Source of the DNA: Marthasterias glacialis
Taxonomy: Eukaryota; Echinodermata; Asteroidea; Forcipulatida; Asteriidae
Assembly (NCBI GenBank): GCA_911728455.2
Contig: OU452227.1
Span: 11,937,110 to 12,001,109, forward strand
Direction of reading: 5' to 3'
DNA: 64,000 bases
Shown in pieces: positions 1-11,900 of this stretch; the first letter of the stretch is position 1; each line of letters begins with the position of its first letter. The notes under the pieces were generated by a model, which worked only from the letters and a program-made list of their open reading frames with translations, was not told the DNA's origin and ran no database searches. Made by a program: the position numbers and the translations under genes.

Positions 1-178
1 TCGAAATTAAGGACAACGTGTTTACGTGCTGTGCACAATTTTTCACCATTTTCTCCTGACTCGGACGACGGATCGAGCCGAAGTTTTCTCAGGTTTGGTT
101 TTTGCAAGATTATATTGATTCACACAAAGTAAGAACGCTGCACTATCAACTTTACCAATCCTATATTTTTACCTTTAA
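1..178. mobile_element. 3' part of a TTTAAAGG-ended non-autonomous element
   Basis: The window opens inside a repeat whose internal sequence (TCGAAATTAAG at 2-12, the CGACG stretch near 64, TTTACCAATCC at 151-161) recurs in the element at 31,183-31,548. It ends with ACCTTTAAA at about 171-179, which matches the inverted terminus of that element. The left terminus lies outside the window. The coordinates mark the visible part only. It resembles small inverted-repeat transposons I recall from echinoderms; that family identity is from memory. Confidence 0.7.
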
Positions 179-923
179 ACACTTAAATATTCTCATCGAA
201 ACTCAATCAGTGCCATACTCAACCCTGGGGTCAACTTTACGCTGTGTAACCACAAGATGATTTTTTATCAACGCCCCGTCTTTTAGGTCAATAACCCCCC
301 CCCCCCCCCCTGCAAGCCCAAAGCTATATTAAATGACCATGGGGTCAATTGGAGTGCCAGTCAAGACTCAGACTTGTGTTATTTACGATCTGTGTGCGGC
401 CGCAAGTTGTTTTCACAAAGTGTATACCGCCCTGTACCAAGGATCCTTAGCACAGGGGTCAATCAATTACTGTACGGAGACAGGTGGCTGCTGTCTTTCA
501 ACACTCCTTACTCTGCAGTGGTTAGGGTCTGGCCAATGAAAGTCTACAGGCTTTTGGGGTATACCAGGGGTGAGGACTACATGGAATCTTTGCTTTTTTG
601 GCCCATTGGAAAAAAGTTATGGCCATATTTGGTGCTACCTGCTGAATTAATCATGTTGTGGCTGACACAAGGGTTTTAAGCAGATATAATGTTTCTCACC
701 AAGTCGACTTGCTAAAATTAAGAAGTCGACCCACTAGTTTCAATACTCAGGTCGTTTTGTCAAAAATACAAATTATAATTTTTCATGGTAAGTGGACTTC
801 TTTAGTCTTAGTAATTTAATTCAACCTTGCGGGATAAATTATGAGATAGTTCCATAGTTCTATTAATTACCAATACTATTTTCTACACGCAAAGTGATTT
901 CAGGTCTATGTAGAGTAACATAC
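179..923. other. Non-coding stretch downstream of the GPS exon
   Basis: This lies in the intron that follows the GPS exon of the receptor gene on the minus strand. I looked on the minus strand for the first transmembrane exon and found no hydrophobic open stretch with a splice acceptor, so the seven-helix exons must be further left. The stretch holds a run of about 17 C at 294-310. Near 705-735 a motif with two AAGTCGAC cores resembles a repeat at 57,905-58,145. The open frames at 333-679 on the plus strand look like chance. Confidence 0.5.
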
Positions 924-2955
924 CACAAGTATGGCGAAGTTAGTAGCATGACCACAATCACACGAAACTTTATCCTCGATCACCTCTGCAAGCTCACAAC
1001 CCTCTGTTGACCAGAAACCGGACTCCTCGCCAAATTCCCAAAACACACATTTGATAGTGTCAAAGTCATTTTGTGATACACTGGGTAGAATCTAATAATG
1101 ATATCACAAAACAGTCATTTTGAAATGGCATTCAGACTCTTTAAATGGTATATGCCTTATGTCCCACTGGAGACAAAGGGGATTAAGTTGGTATTAAGGT
1201 CCTGATTTTGCTGAATAAGCGATTATTCTGATTTTGTTTAAGCGATTACAAATTCTCTCATGAAAAGTTTCAGTTTGTGTTTTTCAAAGTTGCAACTAGA
1301 ATTTGACCTTGTAAGGCTAAATTAGCTACAAGGTGAACAGTTTTTTGTGGGTTTTTTTTTCAAGTTCATGAGGAGTCAGTATACATTCGGACGTTTACAT
1401 CAAGAAACAACGGTATTTGGATTTAATTATTGATATGATTATTTTAGATTAATCTTTATGTAGATATATTTCAAACATGGTCTTCACCTTGAAATCTATC
1501 ACCACTGGATCGGTAAGGTTTTTTAGCTCGACCCCTTCTACTGTCAGTGAAACGATAGACCCAGCAACCTTTGATAAGTTCTTTGCGCCGTCTGAATCTT
1601 TGATTACTCCAGTCTGGAACAATGTGTCATCAGCGTATACTATGAAACTAACTTGTAGCGATGTTGAGGTGTTACCTGCGGATACCAACGGTTTCAATCG
1701 AAGGCATGCACGTTATAGAGGCAATGCAAAGTACTGGCAATATTAATCAAAATAATGATACTGGTATGCATAATTTCTTAGTAACTATGCATATCTATTT
1801 TGCGTAAGTAGGAAAAAACTTGAAGATAAGGTGCAGCATTTGCTTTAAATGAATGTTTCTGGGATGACACCTTCTTTGAATCATTACGGAGTACAAAATG
1901 TTTTCAAAACCTGCCACGCACGTGCTTGCAGAAAGAAATTGTACTTTCGCTAACTGATCGAAAAATAAATTGGTTTTGGCTACTTCATATTGGCTATTAT
2001 TACCATGTGGTAGTAGGGAAATGATGTTCGCTGGTAACTGAATGGACGCAACCACATCCTTTGGTATCTCACTGGCATTAGTGAATGTCTTGATTTCAGT
2101 CCCAACTAGAGAGCCCTCTTGTGGTGACCTTGAGCCAGCTGATTCCTGCTGTACTGACACAAAGCTGAATCCATTGCTTGCTTCTTTTGGGTCAATACTC
2201 ACAGCCTCGACATGGATGCTATCCTGCTGTATGCTCACATTTCCTCCTTGCTGGAGGGTCAAGGAAATTTGTTCCTCTACCGACTGGAGGATGACCGAGG
2301 AGCTCCTACTGTCCGGAGAATCCTGACTCTCTTTGGCGTTCATGATGACATTAGCAACTGTCTCAATCACAGCATCCGTCACCTGCAGTTTGTATGTAGC
2401 GAATACAAGATTAGGAATCCGCGCCCGAACTGTGGATTCCTAGATGGTCTATGGTTATGGTCAGTGGCTGCAGTGGCAATGTTGAAGAAAACACCCTTGA
2501 ACTTATGTGGCTAAGTGTTAACACGCGAATTTGAACAAGTCACAAAAACAACATTTGCATTTAAAACGATTAAAAGATTGTTGACCAGTTGGCCTTTTTT
2601 CATTTTTTATGACTTTCGGGTATGCCATTACTTTACTAAACGGTCATATTAACCTTAACCACAGCAGCAGTAAGTGACGCACACAGACGAACGAATTTAT
2701 TATAAAGTCGTAGCCAACGCCACTGCGTACGTTAAAGCCTTGGTCGGTCGGCTTTTTTAATCAACTAGGCCTACACGACAAAACAGAGAGGCGGGTTGGG
2801 GTTTATACTACCTCTGGATCCCCAGATCCTGCGTTGACAATGTTTTCCAAAATCTGTGAAACCACTTCCACATCTCCATCGCTAGTTGAAGATGCTGAAG
2901 TCTGATTAGCAAGAAACTCAGCCACTTCTTCTACATTGCCTTCCGTAACATCGAC
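924..2955 (-). other. GAIN domain with GPS motif, four exons of the receptor gene
   Basis: Exon 16 (2955-2812) gives the first helix (NVEEVAEFLANQTS and VVSQILENIVN). Exon 17 (2382-1911) continues with VTDAVIETVANVIMNA and the long GAIN beta region. Exon 18 (1675-1488) gives VSFIVYADDTLFQ and LKNLTDPVVIDFK. Exon 19 (1091-924) is the GPS, with CVFWEFGE, SGFW, GC, CDCGHAT and NFAILV. The four cysteines and two tryptophans of a GPS are all present. The tripeptide at the self-cleavage point is H-A-T (residues 1320-1322) instead of the usual H-L-S/T, so self-cleavage is likely but not certain. Exon 19 has no ATG. Confidence 0.88.
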
Positions 2956-5900
2956 CTGCCGAAATTAATTTTAATTTTAATTAATTTGCGTCAGAGACAA
3001 TAAATTCTGACAAAGATTGTTTTTACAAACCATTAAGCCATCATACAACCACTCAAAGCAGAAATAAGTTTGTACAGGCAAGTTGAATGCCTTAACAGCG
3101 GAAAGGGAACTTCTTTCTTCACTTATTTTTGGTACCAATCGGTGGCCTTCAACGTTCAAAATAATGTTCAATGTCGTGTTTCTTTTCAGTTTTGACAAAA
3201 TCCCTTTGTAATTTACAATATACATCAAACAGTACACCAAACCCTACCTCAACGATATCTTCAACGGCAACAGTCTTCACTGATTCGCCACAGCTTTGAG
3301 GCACGTGATCTTCCCAATAGAAATACTGAGGAGGAGGCGCTGTTGAGCAAATCCTTTTGCCTCTTGGAAATCCAGCTGGATACATTATAGTTCGACATAA
3401 ATCTTGTTCAATAAATAAATCTGGTGTAAAAGAAACAGCTTTTCTTGATTGCAAATAAAATCAAGAGTAGCTTTTTCTTGGAAAGATGGTAGATTTTTAC
3501 ACCTTGGATATAATGCAGTGGATACAAAGAAGTTAAATAATGAAAAACAATGACTTCAGGAAAGGGTTTCAATGGCCCTCACTTTAGTATCACTTGTGAC
3601 AACCCTTGCTCCAAACTTAGACTTTTTAATTGTTTTAACACAAACCGTTCGTCGTGGTGAGCGGGCACCTCTCAATGGACTCTGCCGTTGAACCTGCCAT
3701 CGTCACTGGCCACGATAGAGAACCAAGCGTGGTATCTTCGGTACTTTCGGGCACACACTGACCTATTTCCGAATGGTGCATAAAAGAGAACATTCACTTT
3801 ATTCTTGTATATTTTTCGAGAAACATAATAAATGCGACAAATCATTCCAATGAGCGGTTTTACCCTACAGCAAATGAAAATAACGATTACATGTTTGATG
3901 TTATTTAAATAACAAAACAAAAAACAAACAAAAAAACAATGCTCTGCAAATATTTAAAATATATATTTTTAAATCTCCATGTCATGGAGACAATTTTTCA
4001 ATTTTCCTTTTTTCCTCCACTATCACCTGGAACTTGACGTCTAAAAACCAAGGAACCTTGAGAAGTTGAAACTTATGCATACACTGATCTGTCATTATTT
4101 TCGTATCCTTTGTAAAAAAAACAAAAAGGCTGGAACTCCCAACAACTTCGACAGCTGTTGAACTCATATTTTCTTGTACAGATTACAATGGACGTTTTGT
4201 ATTTTCCCAACGGTTGCACAAAAAAGCTTCCCAGTGTGTACTTACCCACAACACGAAATACAAAAGAACACTGCAAGACCAGATTGTTGAAGCCAAACCA
4301 CTGCTGATACGTCACTCCTTGTGAACCAATTGGATATACATCTCCAGAAACAGCAGTCGATGTGAAGTTTGTCTCGTCCCAGCCAGTTAGATCCGGTTCC
4401 TGCCAGTTCACCCTGGTTGAGTTGAGGCCAGGATTCGCCATGACTGAAAAATTCGCTGGACAGACCAAATCTACCCCTTTTGTGTTAAAGAAGATCCAAT
4501 TGATTGCTTAGATAGAGTTTAAACTTGGAAAATCTTAAATATGATTTAAAACTAAATAAATCAAATCTAAACAAAAAATAAAATTATTAATGAAAGATTT
4601 GATGGTCTTTCCCTTATTCTTGATACGGATCGATAGATTGAATACAAACCATTATATTAGTTGAGATCAATCGAATAAGGTTGAGCACAGAAAAGTGATG
4701 CTTTTGTTTGGTATATTGTTTGCTCGTTGAGAAGCTAAATTTTGTAAGCATTATATTCTTCTGTGCAGTTCAATAATTTTTTTTTAAATTGTGTATGTAT
4801 CGAAGACTTTAAAGAAGTAAAGACAGAACAAGCGGAAAAGGGCACACGGCAAAACTGTAATGGACAATACGAAACGAGCAGATTGCCACATACCTGCGAC
4901 TTTGATGGTGAAATGGCAGTAGTTCTGGTTCCCAGACGTGTCTGTTCCATTGTACATCACCTTGGTATCTCCAACTAAGAAGTGTCCATATCCACCTTGA
5001 TGACATTCATTGAAAACGGTTGCTAAGCAACCAAACACAACGTCAACATACTGACCAGAGTTATCGGAGAAAACTGGCGGGATCCATGAGTGAGGCACCG
5101 GATTGGTTGACACGGTAGGGATGATTACGTCATTGGGGCAGCCATTTATACCAGGTGGTACTTTGTCTAAACCATTTATAAACGAAATGATGTAATAAGA
5201 AGAAAAAATTATTTGTGTTCCTTTTTTTCTTTTTTAAGATGCACCTTTATTAAAGTTTCTAAATCAAATGCAATAAGAAGTATGTTGCAAAGATAATGGT
5301 GCAAAGCTTACCTACAACTTCAATCTCAAAAGAGCATGTCAAAACCAGATTGATGGTTCCAAACCACTGTTGATACGTTACTCTCTGCGAACCAATGGGA
5401 AATGTGTCTCCTGGAGTGGCAGTGGATGTGAAATTTGTGTCGTCCCATCCAGTTAGATCCGGTTCTTGCCAGTTGACTATGGCTGTACTCGATCCGGGAT
5501 CAGTTAAGACTGTCACATTCAACGGGCAGACTAAATCAACCTCTGTACGGAAACACATAGTATTATGACAATATTAACAATGACGATGACAAAGAAGATA
5601 GAAAACACTTCGAAACAGACACGACCTATTTGTTATGAATAGATAAAAGTAAACATTGCATTGGTTGGCAGAAAATATGTTTACACACAAGAAAAACATG
5701 TAGTCCAAATTAATTCTCAAATTTTATGGAATTATTGCTTGTTTCGAGGGGGTAGTTTTCAAATAACCGTAGTTTTGTTTGTTAATGTTCACGTAATAGT
5801 TTTTCTATATTTGCATTCCTTTTAAAGACAAAAACAAAACGAAATTTAAAAAAACCAACAGCTGTTAAGGACAATTTACAATGATTTTGTTACAACACAC

Positions 5901-8900
5901 CTGTCACTGTGATGGTGAAATGGCAGTTGTTCTGATTCCCAGACGTGTCTGTTCCATTGTACATCACCTTGGTATCTCCAACTAAGAAAAGTCCCGATCC
6001 ATTTTGACATTCAATGGAGATGCTTGCTAAGCAACCAAACACCACATCAACTGGCTGACCAGAGTTATCAGAGAAAACTGGCGGGATCCATGAGTGCGGT
6101 ACCGGATTGGTCGATATGGTAGGAATGGTGATATCTTCAGAGCAACCGTCGATATAAGAAGGCTCAATGTCTAAATCACGTATTAAAAATTACAATAAAA
6201 TAAAAGGGTGCAATTTTTCTTATTGCAATATAATTATATTAGAATCAAGATGTACATTTTGTATTTTATAAAAAAACTATGTTACAAAGATGAGAGCTTA
6301 CCAGCAACTTCAACATCAAAAGAGCAAGTCAAAACCAGATTATTGATTCCAAACCTCTGCCGATACGTCACACGCTGTGAACCAATGGGAAATGCATCTC
6401 CAGAAACGGCAGTAGAAGTCAGGTTCGTCTCGTTCCATCCGGTTAGATCCGGTTCTTGCCAGTTGACTCTTGCTGTACTCGAGCCTGGATCAGTTGACAC
6501 TGTCACATTCATCGGGCAGACTAAATCAACCACTGTAAAGAAACACAACGAATACTGGCAATAAACATTGACGATGTCTAATATAACCAGCTGCACTGTA
6601 AACAACAATTGGAAACAAAAAGGGAACGCATTGTACTTTTTGCTTGATCATAAACTATCATTTGTTTTAGATTTAAAGCACAACAACACGGAGAAATTCT
6701 ATTTAATTATTTTCTTGTGTATTTGGTACATTATTTTTGTCATTAAACATATAGTGGACATCTTGTGTGATAATTGTTTTGAAGATTAATGTTTTTTAAA
6801 TAACCACATTTTGGTGTATTATTGGTCGCGTTATAATTGCTGCTTTACATTCGTGTCGAAGACAACAAAAATATGTCAACTAACCAACAGCTATCAATGA
6901 CATCAAAACATGCTTTATAAGTATCATTGATTAGGTTGCTACACACCTGTCACTGTGATGGTGAAATGGCAGTTGTTCTGGTTCCCAGACGTGTCTGTTC
7001 CATTGTACATCACCTTGGTATCTCCAACTAAGAAAAGTCCTGATCCATTTTGACATTCAATGGAGAAGGTTGCTAAGCAACCAAACACCACATCAACAGG
7101 CTGACCAGAGTTATCCGAAAAAACTGGTGGGATCCATGAGTGTGGTACCGGATTGGTCGATATGGTAGGAATTATGACATCATCAGGGCAACCGTCGATA
7201 TAAGAAGGCTCGATATCTAATTCATATATTAACGAGAAATTTCAACTCTTTTGTATGGCATGTTAAATAAATTGGAAAGAAGATGTGCTGCTTTATTTAT
7301 AAGTTAATTACAATAAGAAATATGGTACAAAGGTGCATAACTTACCTTCAACTGCAATCTCAAAAGAACATGTCAAAACCAGATTATTGATTCCAAACCA
7401 CTGCTGATACGTCACACTGCGTGAACCAATGGAAAATGCACCTCCAGAAACGGCAGTAGAAGTCAGGTTCGTCTCGTTCCATCCGGTTAGATCCGGTTCT
7501 TGCCAGTTGACTCTTGCTGTACTCGAGCTGGAATCAGTTGAAACTATCATACCCAAAGGGCAGACTAAATCAACCTCTGTGGGGAAACAAATCGAATAAT
7601 GACCCAATTAACAATGACGATGGCAAGAAATGCCAATTGTACATTACAGGAAATTCTTGAAAACGTACAGTTCTTTTTTTCTTTTAAATTGCTTTTAATG
7701 AAAGGTACATCACACTCCCCTCTCCCCGCCTCGTGCCCCCACCCCTTAGTTAGTTTAGTAGTTTAGCCACTGCTGATGGATTCAATGTGTACTGTTTCCA
7801 AGGAATTTGAAATAATTATTTTATGTTCTATTGTTCCAGTCAACATACACAAAAGAATAGTGTCTGATGTAATACTAACTTAGTTTATGTTTTGAACAGA
7901 TAATAGTGGGAATTCTTTTAATAGTCAAACGAGGGAAAAGTGTAATGTTAAAATATCCAATTTTATTGGTTAAAAGCTTGTTGTAGGAGGTTTTTACTTG
8001 CATTTTTGTTTCTTAAATTGCCACATATTTTGTCATCCATTAACAGCATTTTTCAAAATCTGATTATAAAATTAAAAAACCTAATAAAAAAAATACTTCT
8101 TTTTTTCCCAATTGACAATTGACATTAATTTGATTGCAACACACCTGTCACCGTGATGGTGAAATGACAGTAGTACTGATTCCCAGACGTATCGGTTCCA
8201 TTGTACATCACCTTGGTATCTCCAACTGTGAAAGTTCCATATCCATTTCGATGACATTCATTGGAGGCGGTTGCTGAACAAATAAACACCACAACAACAG
8301 GCTGACCAGAATTAGCAGAGAAGCTTGGAGGGGTCCATAAGTGAGGTACCGGATTGGTCGATCTTGTAGGAAGCATGACGTCTTCAGGACACCCTTGGAT
8401 ATATATTTGTTGTGATAAGCATTGATAATAATATTACAAACAATTACAACAGTCATATCGATTGTGGCAATATTTGAACAAGTATCAACTTGTTTTTTCT
8501 GTTGTTGTTGTTTTTTTTCAATCTGTTTTTCTGTTCCTTTAGTGCAGCTTTTCTATTGTCTACATTAAAGTCAAATAACAGTGAAGTTAGCCTCTCGCAA
8601 TAGTTCTTAGTTCCAAATTGTTTTTTGTTGCTTGTTTGTTGTAGATCATTCAAAAATTAGACAGCGCTCTCAGTAAAAAAGTAATAATTTGATTTGTTTT
8701 TAATTCGACTTCCATATTTAAAAAATTTAAAAGTACACCTTCTATCGATGAGCCATTTAGAATCAGAGAGTTAAGTTTCAGACTAACCATGGATCGAAAT
8801 GGTGAATAAGCGGAAGACCCAGCGCCCTCTTGTGCCGATGTTCGATCTTTCGTCGATGTTTACAATGTCTTCTGTCAATGAACCAGTTACACTATAGTAG

Positions 8901-11900
8901 ATATTACCATCACCAGCGTCATATCCAACCTGAAACGTTCAATGTACATGTAACTAGAGATTGAAACAGTGTCTAATAAAAATAACAATAAAATAAAAAT
9001 TTTGGTCGCAAAATGGATCTGGAAGAAATCTAAATGGGCTTTTCAAAAAAGTAAACTACTGTACCGAATAAGTAAACAGTATTGGTTCGTTCGAAATAAA
9101 TTTAAAAAGCGTTTTCAAATATATTCTTCTGGAAAATATTTGTGCCAAAAATGGAAACATCTCTGGAATGAATATGTTCATGATTATAATTTCATAAGAA
9201 CAGAGAAATTCGCAATGACAATATTCAATCAATCGAGTGTGGGAGGGTGAGGGTCGATATACCTGTGCCTTGGTTGATCCCGGGCTTGCTGTCCATCTTA
9301 TCTCTTTGTAGTTATAAATCACAAAAGACTGTGCACCATCCGTCAATAAAACAGCTTGGAATGAATTAGTCTCAGTAGTTGAAAAAGAGAAAAGGGAAAC
9401 CAAGATACGTTACTCTGGTTAGAAACAGACCATTTGAATTTACACAGAGAAAAAATCAAATCAAATTGTCATAGATTACTTTGATCTTTTACAGACCAAC
9501 ACGCCTTAGGGGCGTGGCATGTCCAAAGTAAGGAAACTTGTTACAAGAGGCTTGGCCATATCCCACTACTTCTTGAAAATTAAACGAAACTATAGTGTCT
9601 TTTCCTTACTATGGTTGAGTCGGGTGTTCTGTATGCGGGCACTTCGTACCAAGTTGCTATTAACATCCACGATGCTGTGAAATCAAACTGGTCGCCGACC
9701 ACCTGTCTGATTACCGCCTCTCCACGGTCAAATGTAACCTCACTGGAGGGGGTACGAAGATACGAACGATACATTACATTACCAGTATGTCTTATATCAA
9801 TATCACTCCAAAAAGCTGCAAGGATTGGATTCCCCCATGGAAACGTCTTAGGAACCCAGTCGTCGATGCCTGCGCCAAACGAAATTAAGCCATTGGTGCT
9901 CACCTGCGATGAATGACACATACAAAGTGTCAGCAAAAAAGGTCAGCATTAACATATTAGTTGAGACATAAAAGCACAATCAGGGAAATTTATCATAACA
10001 ATGCGGGTCATATTGAATATGAATATTGAATATTGAAGGCTTATTCAAAACTCAGTTGAAAACACGTTTATTCAGACTTTCAATAACGCTTTACACCAGT
10101 AGAACATCGCTGACCCGCATGCAAAAAGTCTTATTTTAGAAATGAACTCGCTATAGTGTATCCGAAACGGGAATTGAAAATATTGTTGTGTGTGTGCCCT
10201 TACACTGACCAACTTACGGGGCACTTTATACAATGGAACAATGCTACCCCACAAGGTTTTCTTTGTTCTAGTGCTACACCACTGAGGAATTCTTTAGAAA
10301 AGGGAATAATAGAACAATAGGGGGACCCCGTAACTGCCATATGTAAGGGTGTGTGTGTGTCTGCGTGTGTGGGTGTTAAAAAGAATGTGGGTGTGTGTGG
10401 GCATGTTTGACCATATGCTCCGAGGACATTTTTCAATAGGGACAATAGGTCCTCACTAGTCAGTTCTTTGTTTTCATGGGTACTTGGATGCCATTTGTGT
10501 ACAAAACCAATGGGGATTGCTTCAGTACAGGAACAATAGAATTAACAATAGAAGTCCTCGGACATAATGGTGATTCACGACTGTGCGTGTGTGTGTGTGC
10601 GTGTGTGTGTGTGTGTGTGTGGAAAGGAGGGCAAGTGTGTGTGGTCTAACATTATTTTAGGGTCAGTGTTTTAAAAATTCAAGACACAGGGACCGTATCA
10701 AATCACTCTGGCCTGTGCGCCGCGCCGGGAAACTCTATACTGTTTATATGAATAAGTCATTTACAATTAGCCACAACTACTTCTACGACGTTGGCTTAAT
10801 TAATTATGATAAATTCAACCCCGCGCCTTATGATACAGCGCTTATCGTGTTATTGGATTGCTATTAAAAATTAGGGCATTATAGCGCCGTGCTGAAGTAG
10901 TGTTTTTGTTATTGGCGGAAATCAGCCACCGTATGTTTTACTTTTGACGAAAGAACATATTTTTATCTCAAACACGTAAAATATTGCACAGCGTCCAAAC
11001 AAGGAAACAAATATCAGCACTCTGTGTAAAGTGCAACTTGTCTCTGTGCACAGCTCCATCGCTAACGGACTAACCCAAAATGAAGCGCAAGGGTGTCTAA
11101 AAACTTTGGACCTTCGTAAATAAACGCCTACAAGATAACAATATTTGTCCATTCGGTGGGAAGTCGTAATTCCTGTACGGTTTTATCTTTTGAAGAGGAA
11201 ATTGCTTTGTGGGCCATTGGAAAAACTCCTTTCTGTTTACCACGATGTTATTAGAAAACTTCTCAAAATTTCACGCCGCACAGATGCACTCTTCCGAGGA
11301 AACCGTAGATGAATTTAATCAAACAACTGGAATTTGTTTATGTCAAAGCAAAAATTAATACTTCCTCAACAGTAATAACTAGACAACTTCTAAAGGTTTG
11401 TTGAACAACTTTTGTTTTGATTAAAAAAAAAAAAATGATATTAATAAAAAAAATATAAAAAAATTAAAAAACACGTGCTAAGTCATGTGATATTAGGGGA
11501 ACTAATTCTACATAGAATTGCATTGACTTTTAACCGCTGCCTTGAAAAATTACCTCTGACTTGGAACCTTTGCACTTATTAGAAAAACTAACTTTTCGTG
11601 GAAGTAGTTTTAAAATAGGTTAAGTATAAACATGCAATGCTATCAATGGCGATGCCAAATTTTTACAGGACAGCACACAACACAAAAAACAAATAAACAA
11701 ACAACCCAACAAACAAAAAAACACACATACAAACAACCCAACCAACGTTATAATGCCGTACTGGGGCGTTATAACGCCGTAAATTAGGGCGTTATAACGC
11801 CCTATTACGGCGTTCTAGCGCCGTGCTGAAGTAGTGGTTTTGTTGTTGGCGGAAAGCAGTCACCGCACTACAAGGATCTGGACACAGATATTTTGTAGTA

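Noticed and set aside
333-679. Open frames that might be a small gene or the next receptor exon
   Set aside because: They are on the opposite strand from the receptor, have no recognisable domain or splice context, and show no hydrophobic helix.
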